Shown: in pieces, positions 47,250-60,361 of the stretch
Numbering within the stretch: position 1 is the first letter of the stretch
Layout of the letters: each line of letters opens with the position of its first letter
Origin: Symbiopectobacterium purcellii
Lineage (GTDB): Bacteria; Pseudomonadota; Gammaproteobacteria; Enterobacterales; Enterobacteriaceae
DNA: 64,000 nt
Direction: 5' to 3'
Assembly (NCBI RefSeq): GCF_019797845.1
Contig: NZ_CP081864.1
Location: forward strand, 3,782,001-3,846,000
Position numbers and translations under genes: made by a program
Notes under the pieces: generated by a model
Database searches by the model: none
Told to the model about the DNA's origin: nothing
What the model saw: the letters and a program-made list of their open reading frames with translations, nothing else

Positions 47250-49958
47250 TTAGTGCTGCAAACGGCCATGACACTGCTTGTACTTTTTACCAGAACCACA
47301 CGGGCACGGATCGTTACGACCAACTTTGCGATCGCCCTGTCCAGCGGCCGCGGCCGCCGCGCTGATTTGATCGTCGCTCTGGTGGCTCAGCTGTTGCTGG
47401 CGCGCCAGGCGCTCCGCCTCTTCGCGGCGCTGCTGTTCCAGCGCTTCAACTTCTTCCGGCATTCTGACCTGCACCTTGCTCAGCGTGCTGATCACTTCAT
47501 ACTTCAAAGACTCCAGCATGTTGGCAAACATGGAGAAGGATTCGCGCTTGTACTCCTGCTTCGGATCTTTCTGCGCATAGCCACGCAGGTGAATCCCCTG
47601 ACGCAGATAATCCATCGCCGCCAGATGCTCTTTCCACAGGGAATCCAACGTTTGCAGCATCACGCCTTTCTCGAAGTTGCGCATCACATCGACACCAACC
47701 ACTTCTTCTTTGCGCTGATAAACATCGACGGCTTGTTGCAGGATACGCTCACGCAAGGTTTCTTCATGCAGCGTGTGCTCTTCATCCAACCAGGCTGAGA
47801 TCGGCAGCTCGAGGTCGAAATCGTTTTTCAGGCGCTGCTCCAGCCCTTCGATATCCCATTGCTCTTCCAGCGACTGCGGCGGAATGTGGTTATCAATTGC
47901 CAGCTTAAACACGTCTTCACGGATGCTGTTGATGGTTTCACTGATATCCGCCACGTCCAGCAATTCATTACGCTGGGTGTAAATGGCGCGGCGCTGATCG
48001 TTAGCCACATCATCATATTCCAGCAACTGCTTACGAATATCAAAGTTGCGGCTTTCCACCTTACGTTGGGCGTTAGCAATCGCTTTAGTCACCCACGGGT
48101 GCTCAATGGCCTCACCGGGTTTCATCCCCAGTTTACGCATCATGTTGGAGACGCGATCGGACGCAAAAATACGCATCAGCGCATCTTCCATCGACAGGTA
48201 AAAACGGGAAGAACCTGCATCCCCCTGACGACCAGAACGGCCACGCAGCTGGTTATCAATACGGCGTGACTCATGACGTTCCGTACCGATAATGTGCAAG
48301 CCACCGGCAGCCAGTACCGCATCATGACGCACTTGCCACGCCGCTTTGGCCTCGGCAATCGCCGCGTCATCGGGATCGTCCAGCAGCGATAAATCGGCCT
48401 GTAAGCTCCCACCCAGCACGATATCGGTACCACGGCCTGCCATGTTGGTGGCGATGGTCACAGCACCCGCCTGGCCGGCCTGCGCAACGATATCCGCTTC
48501 TTTGGCGTGGAATTTGGCGTTCAGGACGTTGTGCGTGATGCCTGCTTTCGTCAGCGCTTCTGACACCACTTCCGATTTTTCGATGGAGATAGTCCCCACC
48601 AACACCGGCTGGCCCTTCACACTGCGCTCTTTAATGTCTTCGATGATCGCGTCGATCTTTTCCTGCTCGGTCATATAGACCAGATCGGGTAAATCTTTAC
48701 GGATCATCGGGCGGTTGGTCGGCACTACAATGGTATCGAGCTTGTAGATGGAGCTGAATTCGAACGCTTCGGTATCGGCAGTACCGGTCATCCCGGCCAA
48801 CTTTTCATACAGGCGGAAGTAGTTCTGGAAGGTGATCGATGCCAGCGTCTGGTTTTCGTTCTGGATCTTCACATTCTCTTTGGCTTCCACCGCCTGATGC
48901 AAACCATCAGACCAGCGACGCCCCTGCATGGTACGGCCGGTGTGCTCATCCACGATGATCACTTCGCCGTCTTTCACGATGTAGTCAACATCACGGGTGA
49001 ACAGCACGTGCGCACGCAGCGCTGCGGTAACGTGGTGCATTAACATGATATTGGTTGGCGAGTAAAGTGATTCGCCCTCATCCATGATGCCTTGTTTCAC
49101 CAGCAGTTCTTCCACTAGCACCAGGCCGCGCTCGGTCAGGTTCACCTGACGCGCTTTTTCATCCACCGAGAAGTGCCCTTCACCGTGGAAGGTATCTGAA
49201 TCTTCTTTTTCCTGACGAATCAGGTGCGGAATGATTTTGTTCACGCGAATATAGAGATCGGAACTGTCTTCCGCCGGACCGGAAATGATCAACGGGGTAC
49301 GCGCTTCATCGATCAGGATGGAGTCCACCTCATCCACCAGCGCATAGTAAAGCTTACGCTGCACACGCTCTTCTGGGCTGAATGCCATGTTATCGCGCAG
49401 ATAGTCAAAGCCGTATTCGTTGTTGGTACCGTAGGTGATATCAGCCGCATAGGCTTCACGTTTAGCCGGTGCAGGCATGCCCGGCAGGTTAATACCAACG
49501 GTGAGGCCGAGATATTCAAACAGCGGGCGGTTGTTTTCCGCGTCACGCTGTGCCAGGTAGTCGTTCACGGTCACCACGTGCACGCCACGGCCCGTCAGGG
49601 CATTGAGGTAGGCTGGCAGCGTTGCGGTCAGGGTCTTACCTTCACCAGTACGCATTTCTGCGATGCAGCGTTCGTTCAGCACCATGCCGCCCATCAACTG
49701 AACGTCAAAGTGGCGCATGCCAAACACACGCTTACTGGCTTCACGTACCACCGCAAACGCTTCAGGCAGCAACGCTTCAAGGGTTTCCCCTTTCTCAAGA
49801 CGCGCGCGGAATTCCGCGGTTTTTGCCTTCAATTCATTATCCGACAGCGCTTCGATGGCCGGTTCCATACGGCTGATCACTTCAACCACTTTACGCATAC
49901 GGCGCAGCGTACGATCGTTACGGCTGCCAAAAACTTTAGTCAGGATACTGGTTAACAT
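47250..49958 (-). CDS. secA: Preprotein translocase ATPase SecA
   Basis: 902 residues (E. coli 901). Walker A MRTGEGKT near residue 103, the DEAD-type [29 protein letters not shown], the [17 protein letters not shown] motif VI ([16 protein letters not shown]), and the C-terminal zinc-binding [14 protein letters not shown]. It drives Sec-dependent export at the inner membrane. It lies 176 bp after secM; its ribosome site region (CGCGAGAAT) is weak, fitting control by SecM arrest and perhaps by the overlapping mini-ORF. Confidence 0.98.
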   Translation of the reverse strand: MLTSILTKVFGSRNDRTLRRMRKVVEVISRMEPAIEALSDNELKAKTAEFRARLEKGETLEALLPEAFAVVREASKRVFGMRHFDVQLMGGMVLNERCIAEMRTGEGKTLTATLPAYLNALTGRGVHVVTVNDYLAQRDAENNRPLFEYLGLTVGINLPGMPAPAKREAYAADITYGTNNEYGFDYLRDNMAFSPEERVQRKLYYALVDEVDSILIDEARTPLIISGPAEDSSDLYIRVNKIIPHLIRQEKEDSDTFHGEGHFSVDEKARQVNLTERGLVLVEELLVKQGIMDEGESLYSPTNIMLMHHVTAALRAHVLFTRDVDYIVKDGEVIIVDEHTGRTMQGRRWSDGLHQAVEAKENVKIQNENQTLASITFQNYFRLYEKLAGMTGTADTEAFEFSSIYKLDTIVVPTNRPMIRKDLPDLVYMTEQEKIDAIIEDIKERSVKGQPVLVGTISIEKSEVVSEALTKAGITHNVLNAKFHAKEADIVAQAGQAGAVTIATNMAGRGTDIVLGGSLQADLSLLDDPDDAAIAEAKAAWQVRHDAVLAAGGLHIIGTERHESRRIDNQLRGRSGRQGDAGSSRFYLSMEDALMRIFASDRVSNMMRKLGMKPGEAIEHPWVTKAIANAQRKVESRNFDIRKQLLEYDDVANDQRRAIYTQRNELLDVADISETINSIREDVFKLAIDNHIPPQSLEEQWDIEGLEQRLKNDFDLELPISAWLDEEHTLHEETLRERILQQAVDVYQRKEEVVGVDVMRNFEKGVMLQTLDSLWKEHLAAMDYLRQGIHLRGYAQKDPKQEYKRESFSMFANMLESLKYEVISTLSKVQVRMPEEVEALEQQRREEAERLARQQQLSHQSDDQISAAAAAAGQGDRKVGRNDPCPCGSGKKYKQCHGRLQH

Positions 49959-50014
49959 AATGATTTTATTCTCGCGTAGGCCGCTGTTTCAGCGACGATA
50001 CGATAGCTACTCAT
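49952..50014 (-). CDS. Possible 20-codon mini-ORF overlapping secA start
   Basis: ATG 50,014, preceded by AAAGGA three bases upstream, opens a 20-codon frame ([12 protein letters not shown]...) whose TAA at 49,952-49,954 overlaps the secA ATG region in another frame. A CGATCC/GGATCG hairpin sits at 50,029-50,042, just ahead of its ribosome site. Such an arrangement could couple secA translation to this frame. No homologue is known to me; it may be chance. Confidence 0.35.
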   Translation of the reverse strand: MSSYRIVAETAAYARIKSLC

Positions 50015-50134
50015 AATTCCTTTCATCGCGATCCGGGGATCGACGAGAGAAGCGGTGTTCGCGTTTGCATTCAGAACAGTGACATTGTCTATGTTCATTG
50101 TTATACGCCAGGAAAACGCGAGTGAAACGGCGTG

Positions 50135-50647
50135 TCAGGCAGAGCGTGCTGGCCCAGCGCGGATGCCACGGACTTGAGACAACCATAGCCCGGTGCGGTA
50201 AGGAGAAGCGGCAAAAACCAGAGTGCCGTGCAGTAAGGGGGGTAACGCCGAGGGCGTTTCCGGCAGCGTCAACAACGCATTGAGCGTATCCAGAATCACC
50301 AGCGGGTGCGCACTTAACGCCGCCTCAGCCTCCGGCAATACGTGTGCCTGAGGCACCGTCAACGCGAAGGAGAGATGGCGAATAACCGTGCGAATGGCAT
50401 GTTGATGCCAATAATCGATACCAAACGACGTGCGGCGATGCACCTCTTTCAAACTGGCCAGTTCGGTCAGGCTGAAAGCGACAGGGTTCTGGCGACTGAT
50501 ACTGGCCGTCGCGTTGGACGCAGAAGCATGCTCGTTGGTGTCGTTAAGGCTGGTCGGCAGACCAAGGCTGGCCGCCACCATCCCCAACAGGAGATGTGGC
50601 CAAAAATAACGTCTGCCAAATTGTCGCCAACGATTTAGAATACCCAT
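50135..50647 (-). CDS. secM: Secretion monitor SecM
   Basis: 170 residues, the E. coli length. The N-terminus WRQFGRRYFWPHLLLGMVAASLGLP is the unusual long signal sequence; YWHQHAIRTVIRHLSFAL is conserved. The C-terminal arrest motif is TGLWLSQVRGIRAGP, compared with TPVWISQAQGIRAGP in E. coli. Trp155 and the GIRAGP end are kept, but the Phe150 and Ile156 positions appear as Tyr and Leu. Ribosome stalling at GIRAGP, relieved by Sec pulling, controls secA. It starts 34 bp from the divergent dciA ATG. Confidence 0.95.
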   Translation of the reverse strand: MGILNRWRQFGRRYFWPHLLLGMVAASLGLPTSLNDTNEHASASNATASISRQNPVAFSLTELASLKEVHRRTSFGIDYWHQHAIRTVIRHLSFALTVPQAHVLPEAEAALSAHPLVILDTLNALLTLPETPSALPPLLHGTLVFAASPYRTGLWLSQVRGIRAGPARSA

Positions 50648-50681
50648 GACGAGTTTATTTGCCCACCGGAGCCTGATACCT

Positions 50682-51212
50682 ATGCGTGATAGTCGCCCCC
50701 AATCGCTGGAGTCTCTGTTCGATAACGTGTCAGGGGGAAATAAAGGCCCCTTGCACGATGTCCAACAGCGCGCTATCGCCTTGTTAAAACTTAATCGGGC
50801 CGTGAAAGGCTTACTGCCTTCTCAACTGCACCCGTGGTGTCGCGTCGCGAATTACCGACAAGGTCACCTGATTCTGGAAACTGCCAATGCAAGCTGGTTA
50901 ATGCGGTTACGTTATGAGCAACCCTCGTTACTCTCAGCATTGCGCGCTCAGATATTACCATCATTGGCATCGATCGACATCAGGATTAATCCCGCGCTGG
51001 CCGCAAAAGGGGATGAAACTGTATCGGGAAAGGATAATTTAAACGCAGAAAACAAAAATTCAGACACGCCGCACCGTCAACTGAGCGAACAAAGCGCCGA
51101 GACGCTCCGGCATTTAGCCAGCCACAGTCCGGAGAAATTGAGGAAGATATTAGAAAGGCTGGCTTCACTCGCCGGAGAGGGTACGAGTAAAACCAGCCAA
51201 CAGAAAAAATAA
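50682..51212 (+). CDS. DciA/DUF721 family protein, replicative helicase loader type
   Basis: 176 residues from ATG 50,682 (MRDSRPQSLESLFDN); a start at 50,646 would overlap secM and is less likely. The N-terminal half (NRAVKGLLPSQLHPWCRVANYRQGHLILETANASWLMRLRYEQPSLLSALR) is the DUF721 core, a KH-like fold. DciA proteins help load DnaB in most bacteria; in enterobacteria that keep DnaC-type loaders the role is unclear. The C-terminal 60 residues are polar, Ser/Asn-rich and probably disordered. It is divergent from secM. Confidence 0.85.
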   Translation: MRDSRPQSLESLFDNVSGGNKGPLHDVQQRAIALLKLNRAVKGLLPSQLHPWCRVANYRQGHLILETANASWLMRLRYEQPSLLSALRAQILPSLASIDIRINPALAAKGDETVSGKDNLNAENKNSDTPHRQLSEQSAETLRHLASHSPEKLRKILERLASLAGEGTSKTSQQKK

Positions 51213-51256
51213 CCTGTCACATTCGCCTGAACGACGACGCTAACGACCGATGTCGG

Positions 51257-52213
<957 letters not shown>

Positions 52214-52276
52214 TTACACCAGGATCGGCGGGACAGTTTAGCACAAAGAGCGGAGATTCCAATCACAAGGCGGAGG

Positions 52277-53428
52277 TTAGTCCGCTTGTTTGCGCAAAAA
52301 TGCGGGAATATCCAAATAGTCAGGCTCTTTGTTGGTTTGTACCGTTTGGTCATTCACCACCTTGGCCGCCGGTTTTTCCTGCGTCAGCGGCGTCATACCG
52401 TGCTGCTGGTAACGGTGATCCATAACCAGCTGGCTGGCTTGTTTGTTGGTCACCAGCGTAATTTCCGGGCGCTTGTCCATGCCGATACCGGTCGCCACCA
52501 CGGTGACGCGCAGTTCGTCGTTCATGTCCGGATCCAACGAGGTACCAATCACCACGGTGGCATTGTCGGAGGAGAACGCACGGATAGTGTTACCCACAGT
52601 TTCGAACTCATCCAGACGCAGGTCAAAGCCCGCCGTGATGTTAACCAGAACGCCGCGCGCGCCAGACAGGTCGATATCTTCCAACAGCGGGCTGGAAATC
52701 GCCATTTCAGCCGCTTCTTCGGCACGGTCTTCACCGCGCGCCACGCCGGAGCCCATCATGGCATAACCCATTTCTGACATCACGGTGCGCACGTCTGCAA
52801 AGTCAACGTTCATCAAACCAGGACGGGTAATCAGTTCGGCAATACCTTGGACAGCGCCTTTCAGTACATCGTTCGCTGCACCGAATGCATCCAGTAAAGA
52901 AATGCCGCGACCCAGCACTTTCAGCAGTTTGTCGTTAGGAATGGTGATCAGCGAATCCACATGCTTGGACAGCTCGGCAATCCCCTGCTCGGCAAACGCC
53001 ATGCGCTTTTTGCCTTCGAAGTTGAAGGGCTTGGTCACAACCGCAACCGTCAGGATACCGAGATCCTTTGCCACTTCAGCTACTACGGGTGCTGCACCGG
53101 TACCGGTACCACCGCCCATACCGGCAGCGATAAACACCATGTCAGCGCCATCAAGCGCAGCACGCAGCGCTTCACGGTCTTCTTCCGCCGAGTTACGGCC
53201 CACTTCCGGGTTGGCGCCTGCACCCAGCCCTTTGGTGATGCCGCTACCAATCTGAATAGTCTGACCCACCGCCGTCTTGCGCAGTGCCTGCGCATCGGTG
53301 TTCACTGCGAAGAATTCGACGCCTTCGATGCGCTCGCGCACCATATGTTCGACGGCGTTACCGCCGCCACCGCCGACGCCGATGACTTTAATCACCGCGT
53401 CGTTGGTTAACTCCATTGGTTCAAACAT
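52277..53428 (-). CDS. ftsZ: Cell division GTPase FtsZ
   Basis: 383 residues (E. coli 383). The tubulin signature is [20 protein letters not shown]; the T7 loop reads [11 protein letters not shown], and the conserved C-terminal peptide [14 protein letters not shown] binds FtsA, ZipA and ZapD. It polymerises into the Z-ring on the membrane. It follows ftsA after 66 bp, in the usual ftsQAZ order. Confidence 0.98.
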   Translation of the reverse strand: MFEPMELTNDAVIKVIGVGGGGGNAVEHMVRERIEGVEFFAVNTDAQALRKTAVGQTIQIGSGITKGLGAGANPEVGRNSAEEDREALRAALDGADMVFIAAGMGGGTGTGAAPVVAEVAKDLGILTVAVVTKPFNFEGKKRMAFAEQGIAELSKHVDSLITIPNDKLLKVLGRGISLLDAFGAANDVLKGAVQGIAELITRPGLMNVDFADVRTVMSEMGYAMMGSGVARGEDRAEEAAEMAISSPLLEDIDLSGARGVLVNITAGFDLRLDEFETVGNTIRAFSSDNATVVIGTSLDPDMNDELRVTVVATGIGMDKRPEITLVTNKQASQLVMDHRYQQHGMTPLTQEKPAAKVVNDQTVQTNKEPDYLDIPAFLRKQAD

Positions 53429-53494
53429 AATTTCTCTCCGTTTTGTGCCTGTACCGCGAGACCGTCAAGTGTGCCACACGATCTCTGATAAACA

Positions 53495-54751
53495 TTAAAA
53501 TTCCTTTCTCAGCCAGCTACTGATGCGTTTAAACCAATTGCCCACTGAGCCACGTTTTTCTACTTCGTGCTCACCGCCCAGGTGAGACTCTTTGCCGTAA
53601 TGCAGCAGACCAACCGCCGTTGAGTAGAAGGGCTCCTGCGCATAATCCGTTAAGCCTGTTATATTCAGTGGCTGACCGATACGCACCTGCGTGTGGAATA
53701 CGCGCTTGGCGCAATCAACCAGCCCGTCGATCTGAGCGGCACCGCCCGTCAGCACAATGCCGGCGGCCAAATGGTGTTTCACGCCCTGCTGACGGAGTTG
53801 CTCCTGCAATTGCAAAATTTCATCGTTCACCAAATTGAGCAATTCGGTGTAACGCGGTTCAATCACTTCAGCCAGCGTCTGCCGTTGCAGACTGCGTGGC
53901 GGCCGACCGCCAACGCTCGGCACTTCCAGGTTTTCGTCTTTGCTGACGATCGCACCTAATGCGCAACCGTGACGTACCTTGATGGCTTCCGCGTCCGTGG
54001 GCGGCGTGCCAAACGCATAAGCGATGTCGCTGGTCACCACATTGCCCGCGTAAGGAATCACCTTGGTGTGGCGCAGCGCACCGCCGGTATACACCGCGAT
54101 ATCCATGGTGCCACCGCCGATATCCACCACGCAAACGCCCAACTCACGCTCATCTTCCGTCAGCACAGCGTAGCTGGAAGCCAGACCAGCGAAAATCAGT
54201 TGGTCCACTTTCAAACCGCAGCGCTCTACGGCTTTGACAATGTTTTTCGCCATATCATTATGGCAGGTGATCAAATGCACCTTTGCCTGCATGCGCACAC
54301 CGGAGAGACCAATCGGGTTCTTGATCCCTTCCTGGTAATCAATGGCGTATTCTTGCGGAATCACATGCAAAATGCGGTGTTCATCGCGCACACGCACGGA
54401 TTTCGCCGTGTGCACCACGCTCTCGACGTCATCCTGCGTCACTTCTTCTTCCGAAATCGGCACGATACCGATTTCATTTTGGCAACTGATGTGTTTGCCC
54501 GACAGCGCCAGATAGACGGAAGAGATTTGACAATCCGCCATCAGTTCAGCCTGGTCAATGGTCCGCTGTACACATTTTACAACGGACTCCAAATCGTTAA
54601 CGCCGCCTTTATCCATCCCGCGTGACGGACAACTGCCCACGCCGATGATATTGACCATGCCATCGGGCAGAACTTCCCCTACCAGTGCAGCCACTTTTGC
54701 TGTACCGATTTCCAGCCCAACTACCAGTTTTCTGTCCGTCGACTTGATCAT
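53495..54751 (-). CDS. ftsA: Cell division protein FtsA
   Basis: 418 residues, actin-like ATPase starting [26 protein letters not shown]. The phosphate motifs ([24 protein letters not shown]) and the C-terminal amphipathic membrane helix ([15 protein letters not shown]) are intact. It tethers FtsZ to the membrane. Its start overlaps the ftsQ stop by 4 bp. Confidence 0.97.
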   Translation of the reverse strand: MIKSTDRKLVVGLEIGTAKVAALVGEVLPDGMVNIIGVGSCPSRGMDKGGVNDLESVVKCVQRTIDQAELMADCQISSVYLALSGKHISCQNEIGIVPISEEEVTQDDVESVVHTAKSVRVRDEHRILHVIPQEYAIDYQEGIKNPIGLSGVRMQAKVHLITCHNDMAKNIVKAVERCGLKVDQLIFAGLASSYAVLTEDERELGVCVVDIGGGTMDIAVYTGGALRHTKVIPYAGNVVTSDIAYAFGTPPTDAEAIKVRHGCALGAIVSKDENLEVPSVGGRPPRSLQRQTLAEVIEPRYTELLNLVNDEILQLQEQLRQQGVKHHLAAGIVLTGGAAQIDGLVDCAKRVFHTQVRIGQPLNITGLTDYAQEPFYSTAVGLLHYGKESHLGGEHEVEKRGSVGNWFKRISSWLRKEF

Positions 54752-55623
54752 TGTTGTTTAGCCTGTGCCTGATTCTGTTGCTGATTACCGTTCAGTTTTT
54801 GATCAACGTCTTTTCGCTGAGCATTTCCCTGCTGCTGATCCAGCAGAGGCGGTGCCCACCCTACCGCGGCACCGGTGTCATAACGTAAGTCCACGTAGCT
54901 AACACGTTTGTTGTCATTCTGCGCCTGCCGCTGCAACAGCGGGTAAAGCTCTAGAAAACGTTCCAAACGCCGGGCTCGCTCATCACGCCCCAATTCCAGG
55001 CGGATGTCATCTTCCAGCCCTAACTGCCACGAATGCCGCGCACTCATCGCCACCATTTTTAATGTCAGCTTACTGCTCGCCAACACCTGACTCATGGTGT
55101 GGTAGCCTTCCAGCACATCGTTTTCACTGCCTTCTGGCCCGTACAGCAGCGGCATTTTGCGATTACCGACCCGTTCGACGGGCACGCTGAAGGAATTGCC
55201 TTCTGCATCCACCATCAGTTGGTCATTCCACCGCGCTACGGGCACATATTCAACCAGATGAATCTTTAATTCGTCAGGCCACTGCTTACGCACGCTGGCC
55301 TGTTTGATCCACGGCAGACGTTCAATCTGCTGCTGGATAACATCCACATCTTGCGTCATAAAGGTGCCCGGCGCGCCCAGCGACAATATCGCCTGGCGAA
55401 TATCATCATGGGTGGTGTAGTGCCGCTCACCGGTGACCACCAAACGCGACAGCGGCAACCGACTGGCATCCTTCATCCATTGCAACACCATCCAGCCGCC
55501 CCACAGGATAGTGCCCAGCACCATCAGCAGGAACAACAATCCGGCCAATTGCCCACCGTTACTGCGACGCCCGCCTTTTGGCTCCTCGTCGCGTCCGCGC
55601 AAATTCCGCGCCGCCTGCGACAT
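54748..55623 (-). CDS. ftsQ: Cell division protein FtsQ
   Basis: 291 residues: a short cytoplasmic N-terminus rich in Arg/Lys, one membrane segment ([22 protein letters not shown], about 27-48), the POTRA domain ([23 protein letters not shown]) and the FtsQ beta domain. The C-terminus is an unusually long Gln/Asn-rich tail. It is a periplasmic-facing scaffold for FtsB/FtsL. It lies 1 bp after ddlB. Confidence 0.96.
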   Translation of the reverse strand: MSQAARNLRGRDEEPKGGRRSNGGQLAGLLFLLMVLGTILWGGWMVLQWMKDASRLPLSRLVVTGERHYTTHDDIRQAILSLGAPGTFMTQDVDVIQQQIERLPWIKQASVRKQWPDELKIHLVEYVPVARWNDQLMVDAEGNSFSVPVERVGNRKMPLLYGPEGSENDVLEGYHTMSQVLASSKLTLKMVAMSARHSWQLGLEDDIRLELGRDERARRLERFLELYPLLQRQAQNDNKRVSYVDLRYDTGAAVGWAPPLLDQQQGNAQRKDVDQKLNGNQQQNQAQAKQQ

Positions 55624-55624
55624 A

Positions 55625-56545
55625 TCAAACAGCCGAGGCCAGGATCTGCGCGACGAGCTGCGAGAAGCTCATCCCGTGCTGCCGGGCAGCCATCGGCACC
55701 AGACGGTGATCCGTCATACCAGGCGACGTATTCACTTCCAACAGGTAAAACGCACCGTCGCTATCCAACATCAGATCAACACGGCCCCAACCGCGACATC
55801 CCAATGCCGCAAAGGCTGCTTGCGCCAGTGCACCGATGGCCTGCTCCTGCTCTGCCAGCAGTCCGCTGGGACAAAAATACTGCGTCTCGTCCGAAAGGTA
55901 CTTCGCGTCATAATCGTAAAACGCGCCCGCAGCCTGAATACGAATCGAGGGCAGAACCGTCTCGCCTAACAGCGCCACCGTATATTCCGGTCCACTCAGC
56001 CACTTCTCAACCAGCACATCGTCGTCATGCTCAAAAGCGGTGTCCAGTGCCGTCGCCAGTTCCTCTTGCTGCGTCACTTTGCTCATGCCGACGCTGGAAC
56101 CTTCACGGCTCGGCTTCACGATCAGCGGCAACCCAAGGTGCACACAGGCTGACTGCAACTGCTCAGGCGTTAACGCATTATACTGTGCCCGCGTCAACGC
56201 GACATAAGGGGCTATCGGCAATCCTAACGACTGCCACACCAGCTTGGTGCGCCATTTGTCCATGGTCAGCGCCGACGCCATCACACCGCTGCCGGTGTAA
56301 GGTAATTGCAAAAACTCCAATACCCCTTGCAGCGTGCCGTCTTCCCCCCCCCGACCGTGCAGGGCGATAAACACTTTGTCGAACCCGACCTCTTTCAGGC
56401 GAGTGACTGGGACATCGCGGGGGTCAACGGCGTGGGCATCAATTCCCGCCTCTTTGAGCCCGGCAACCACCGCCTGCCCGGAGCGCAGTGACACGTCACG
56501 CTCCGCCGATGTTCCTCCCAGCAGCACTGCCACTTTTTCCGCCAT
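55625..56545 (-). CDS. ddlB: D-alanine--D-alanine ligase B
   Basis: 306 residues from ATG 56,545 ([20 protein letters not shown]); a GTG at 56,551 overlaps the murC stop and would add two residues. ATP-grasp motifs are intact: [29 protein letters not shown], and the metal site [17 protein letters not shown]. It makes D-Ala-D-Ala for peptidoglycan. A nine-G run in the coding strand (56,344-56,352) lies in the HGRGGEDG codons and is slippage-prone. Confidence 0.97.
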   Translation of the reverse strand: MAEKVAVLLGGTSAERDVSLRSGQAVVAGLKEAGIDAHAVDPRDVPVTRLKEVGFDKVFIALHGRGGEDGTLQGVLEFLQLPYTGSGVMASALTMDKWRTKLVWQSLGLPIAPYVALTRAQYNALTPEQLQSACVHLGLPLIVKPSREGSSVGMSKVTQQEELATALDTAFEHDDDVLVEKWLSGPEYTVALLGETVLPSIRIQAAGAFYDYDAKYLSDETQYFCPSGLLAEQEQAIGALAQAAFAALGCRGWGRVDLMLDSDGAFYLLEVNTSPGMTDHRLVPMAARQHGMSFSQLVAQILASAV

Positions 56546-56547
56546 AC

Positions 56548-58008
56548 TCACTCCGTAACCAGAGGTTGTAAGCGGGTATCCGCCAGTTTACGCGCCAGCT
56601 TGCCCACATTGCCCGCGCCTTGAATCAGCACCAGATCGCCATCCTGTAACGTCGGTGCCAGCAGCGTTGCCAGCATATCCGGATCGGTAACCAGAATCGG
56701 ATCGACCTTGCCGCGTCCGCGAATAGTACGACACAGCGAGCGGCTATCAGCACCTGGGATGGGGCTTTCTCCCGCCGAGTACACATCCAGCATCAGCAAC
56801 ACATCCACTTGCGACAACACGTGGGCAAAATCGTCATACAAGTCGCGCGTGCGCGTGTAACGGTGCGGCTGAAATACCATCACCACGCGTTTATCCGGCC
56901 AACCGGCACGAGCGGCTTTGATCGTCGCATCCACTTCTGTCGGGTGGTGGCCGTAGTCATCCACCAACATCACACTGCCTGCGTTGCCATTTACCGCATC
57001 CAGCGGGAATTCCCCCAGGAAATCGAAACGGCGTCCGGTTCCCTGAAAACTGGAGAGCGCACGCAGGATTGCCGCGTCATCAATGCCGTCTTCCGTCGCC
57101 ACAGCAACCGCTGCCGCCGCGTTCAACGCGTTATGGCGGCCCGGTGCGTTCAGCGTAACCTGCAACAGCGGCTTACCTTGGCGCGCCAGTGTAAAGTGCC
57201 CCTGCGCACCGGACTGACGGTACTCTGCCACGCGCACATCGGCATCATCGCTAAAACCGTAGGTGGTGATATGACGCCCCACACGCGGCAGCAATTCACG
57301 AATCACCGCATCGTCCACGCACATCACCGCACGGCCATAAAACGGCAGATTGTGCAAAAAGTTGATGAACGTCTGCTTTAAATTTTCAAAATCGCCCTGA
57401 TAGGTATCCATATGATCTGCCTCGATATTGGTGACAATCGCCACCATCGGTTGCAGATGCAGGAAGGACGCATCACTCTCGTCCGCTTCCGCAATCAGGT
57501 AACGACTGGAGCCCAGGCGCGCATGCACACCTGCCGCTTTTACCAACCCGCCGTTGACAAAGGTCGGGTCCAGGCCGGCCTCGGCATAAATACTGGCGAC
57601 CATCGCGGTGGTCGTGGTTTTGCCGTGGGTTCCGGCAATCGCGATACCGTGGCGAAAACGCATTAATTCGGCCAGCATTTCGGCGCGGCGGATCACCGGA
57701 ATACGCGCCTCGTGGGCCGCAACGATTTCCGGGTTATCCGCGCTAATAGCACTGGATACCACCACCACACTGGCGTCTTTCACGTTCTCAGGGCGGTGAT
57801 GAAAATAGATCTGCGCCCCCAGCGCCGCCAACTGCTGCGTCACCGCGTTCGGTGCCAGGTCGGAGCCGCTGATGTGGTATCCTTCGTTCGCTAACACTTC
57901 GGCAATACCGCCCATGCCAGCACCGCCGATGCCGACAAAATGGATGTGCCGCACGCAATGCATTTCGGGCACGATGGAACGCAGTTTTGCCAATTGCTGT
58001 GTATTCAC
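56548..58008 (-). CDS. murC: UDP-N-acetylmuramate--L-alanine ligase
   Basis: 486 residues (E. coli 491). N-terminal [19 protein letters not shown] binds the UDP part; the ATP site is [30 protein letters not shown] residues ([17 protein letters not shown]) and the C-terminal ligase domain [17 protein letters not shown] follow. It adds L-Ala to UDP-MurNAc in the cytosol. It lies 89 bp after murG and overlaps or abuts ddlB. Confidence 0.97.
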   Translation of the reverse strand: MNTQQLAKLRSIVPEMHCVRHIHFVGIGGAGMGGIAEVLANEGYHISGSDLAPNAVTQQLAALGAQIYFHHRPENVKDASVVVVSSAISADNPEIVAAHEARIPVIRRAEMLAELMRFRHGIAIAGTHGKTTTTAMVASIYAEAGLDPTFVNGGLVKAAGVHARLGSSRYLIAEADESDASFLHLQPMVAIVTNIEADHMDTYQGDFENLKQTFINFLHNLPFYGRAVMCVDDAVIRELLPRVGRHITTYGFSDDADVRVAEYRQSGAQGHFTLARQGKPLLQVTLNAPGRHNALNAAAAVAVATEDGIDDAAILRALSSFQGTGRRFDFLGEFPLDAVNGNAGSVMLVDDYGHHPTEVDATIKAARAGWPDKRVVMVFQPHRYTRTRDLYDDFAHVLSQVDVLLMLDVYSAGESPIPGADSRSLCRTIRGRGKVDPILVTDPDMLATLLAPTLQDGDLVLIQGAGNVGKLARKLADTRLQPLVTE

Positions 58009-58097
58009 TTTTTCTACCGCTACCTTTTCACTTGTACTTCATTCACTTGTCATGGGGAAACCACCTGCCCCATGCATTCTATTCTGTCAACCGCACC

Positions 58098-59162
58098 TTA
58101 CTGCGCGGCGGCGGCCACTTCAGATGCCACGCGTTCAGTGGCATCTGGCATCGCCACGGAACGGGCACGCTGTGCCATATCGCGCAACGTGGCGCGATCC
58201 CAACCGGACAGCACATCGCTCACGGCATCAACCGTCAGCGCCGACTGCTCAATAATTTTGGCGGCCCCCGCCTGTTCCAGCGGCAGCGCATTCCAATATT
58301 GCTGCCGGTCTTTATGCTGAAAGGGCACAAACAGCGCAGGCAAACCGGCGGCGGCAATCTCACTGACGGTAAGCGCACCGGAGCGGCACACCACTACGTC
58401 GGCCCAGCTATAGGCTTGCGCCATGTCATCAATAAATTCGGTGACGTTGTGCTGCGGCACACCTGCCGCGGCATAAGCCTGCTGCACCTCGGCCAACGCG
58501 CCTTTGCCAGTCTGGTGCCAGACAGTGACGTTAGCACCGAGTCGCGCGGCGACGTCCGGCAACGTCCGGTTTAACACCCGAGCCCCTTGGCTTCCACCCA
58601 CCACCAGCACACGGATTGGGCCTTCACGCCCGGCCAAACGTTCATCGGGTGTAGGCAACGCCAAGACATCGGTACGAACCGGGTTGCCCACCACATCAGC
58701 GTTGGGAAACGCGCCGGGAAAAGCCTGTAAGACCTTGCGCGCAATGCGCGACAGCCAGCGGTTGGTTAACCCCGCAATGCCGTTTTGCTCATGCAGCACC
58801 ACCGGGATACCGCATAACCACGCGGCCAGACCGCCCGGTCCGGACACATAGCCGCCCATGCCCAGCACCACGTCCGGCTGGTAGCGTTTCATGATCGCTT
58901 GCGCCTGACGCACCGCGCGATAAATCCGCACTGGCGCACACAGTTGCGCCGCAATGCCTTTACCGCGCAAACCGGAAATACGAATAAAATCAATCTCAAT
59001 GCCGTTTTTTGGCACCAAATCGGCTTCCATGCGATCGGCAGTTCCCAGCCAACGAACCTGCCAACCCTGCGCCATCAAATGATGCGCGACCGCCAGCCCC
59101 GGGAACACATGTCCTCCGGTACCGCCTGCCATCACCATCAAGCGCTTACCTTCGCCACTCAT
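58098..59162 (-). CDS. murG: Peptidoglycan glycosyltransferase MurG
   Basis: 354 residues, GT28 family. The N-terminal Gly-rich loop [21 protein letters not shown] and the second G-loop [12 protein letters not shown], plus [34 protein letters not shown] (acceptor/UDP-GlcNAc site), are intact. It converts lipid I to lipid II on the inner face of the membrane. Its start overlaps the ftsW stop by 4 bp. Confidence 0.97.
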   Translation of the reverse strand: MSGEGKRLMVMAGGTGGHVFPGLAVAHHLMAQGWQVRWLGTADRMEADLVPKNGIEIDFIRISGLRGKGIAAQLCAPVRIYRAVRQAQAIMKRYQPDVVLGMGGYVSGPGGLAAWLCGIPVVLHEQNGIAGLTNRWLSRIARKVLQAFPGAFPNADVVGNPVRTDVLALPTPDERLAGREGPIRVLVVGGSQGARVLNRTLPDVAARLGANVTVWHQTGKGALAEVQQAYAAAGVPQHNVTEFIDDMAQAYSWADVVVCRSGALTVSEIAAAGLPALFVPFQHKDRQQYWNALPLEQAGAAKIIEQSALTVDAVSDVLSGWDRATLRDMAQRARSVAMPDATERVASEVAAAAQ

Positions 59163-60361
59163 TTGGCACTCCTCGTGAACGCCTGCGCCTTGGTCAGACG
59201 CGTCTCAAAATCGATCCGCAACAGCAACACAATGGCGGTCGACATGATGATCAAACTCGAGCCACCGTAACTGATTAACGGCAGCGTCAGCCCTTTGGTG
59301 GGTAACATTCCCGCAGCAGCGCCGACGTTTACCAGCGTTTGGAAACTAAACCAGATGCCGATAGAACACGCCAAAAAGCCGGAAAATCGCTGATCGATCT
59401 CCAACGCACGCTTGCCGATGGACATGGCCCGAAAAGCGACGAAGAATATCATTAACAACGCCAAAACCACACCGATATAGCCGAGCTCTTCGCCTAAAAT
59501 GGAAAAAATAAAGTCGGTGTGCGCTTCCGGTAAATACTCCAGTTTCTGCACCGAGTTTCCTAATCCTTGCCCCCACAGCTCGCCGCGGCCAAATGCCATC
59601 AGCGACTGGGTTAGCTGGTAGCCACTGCCGAACGGATCTTCCCACGGATTCCAGAACGACGTCACGCGGCGCATGCGGTAAGGTTCCGCCACAATCAGCA
59701 AACCGACGGCAAACATGCCGCAGCCAATGATGGCGAGAAACTGCCACAGTTTGGCACCGGCCAGAAACAGCATCGCCAGCGTGGTGATAAACAGCACGAC
59801 CACCGTGCCCAGATCGGGCTGTGCCAGCAACAGAACGGCCAGCACCACCATCACGCCCATCGGTTTGCAAAAGCCCCAGAAGTTGTTACGGACTTCCTCT
59901 ACCTTGCGCACCATGTAGCTGGAGAGGTAACAAAACAGCGCCAGCTTCGACAATTCTGCGGGCTGCACGCGCAGCGGCCCCAGCGCAATCCAGCGCGAAG
60001 CACCGTTTACCGAACTGCCGACCACCAGCACTACCAGCAACAGCACCAGTGTGAGTAACAACAATATCGGGCTGTAACGCTGCCAGACTTCCATCGGCAC
60101 ACGCATGGTGATCAACGCCAGCGCAAAGGCCAGACCCAGGTAGAACGCGTCACGCTTGGCAAAAAAGAACGGGTCGCTGGTCAGGCGCTGCCCCACCGGC
60201 ATGGATGCCGATGTCACCATCACGAACCCGATGACGGCCAGCCCGAACGTCAGCCAGAGCAGGGTGCGGTCATACATCACGATGCTCTGCACATCGCTTT
60301 CCCGCGTCCCCATGACCCAGCCTTTCAGTCGTTCAATCACTGGCAGTCCAATAAAACGCAT
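59159..60361 (-). CDS. ftsW: Septal peptidoglycan polymerase FtsW (SEDS family)
   Basis: 400 residues with about 10 membrane segments. SEDS landmarks are present: [41 protein letters not shown] with the catalytic Asp, and [13 protein letters not shown] near the end. It polymerises lipid II at the septum with FtsI. It shares one base with the murD stop (TGATG), indicating tight coupling. Confidence 0.97.
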   Translation of the reverse strand: MRFIGLPVIERLKGWVMGTRESDVQSIVMYDRTLLWLTFGLAVIGFVMVTSASMPVGQRLTSDPFFFAKRDAFYLGLAFALALITMRVPMEVWQRYSPILLLLTLVLLLVVLVVGSSVNGASRWIALGPLRVQPAELSKLALFCYLSSYMVRKVEEVRNNFWGFCKPMGVMVVLAVLLLAQPDLGTVVVLFITTLAMLFLAGAKLWQFLAIIGCGMFAVGLLIVAEPYRMRRVTSFWNPWEDPFGSGYQLTQSLMAFGRGELWGQGLGNSVQKLEYLPEAHTDFIFSILGEELGYIGVVLALLMIFFVAFRAMSIGKRALEIDQRFSGFLACSIGIWFSFQTLVNVGAAAGMLPTKGLTLPLISYGGSSLIIMSTAIVLLLRIDFETRLTKAQAFTRSAK

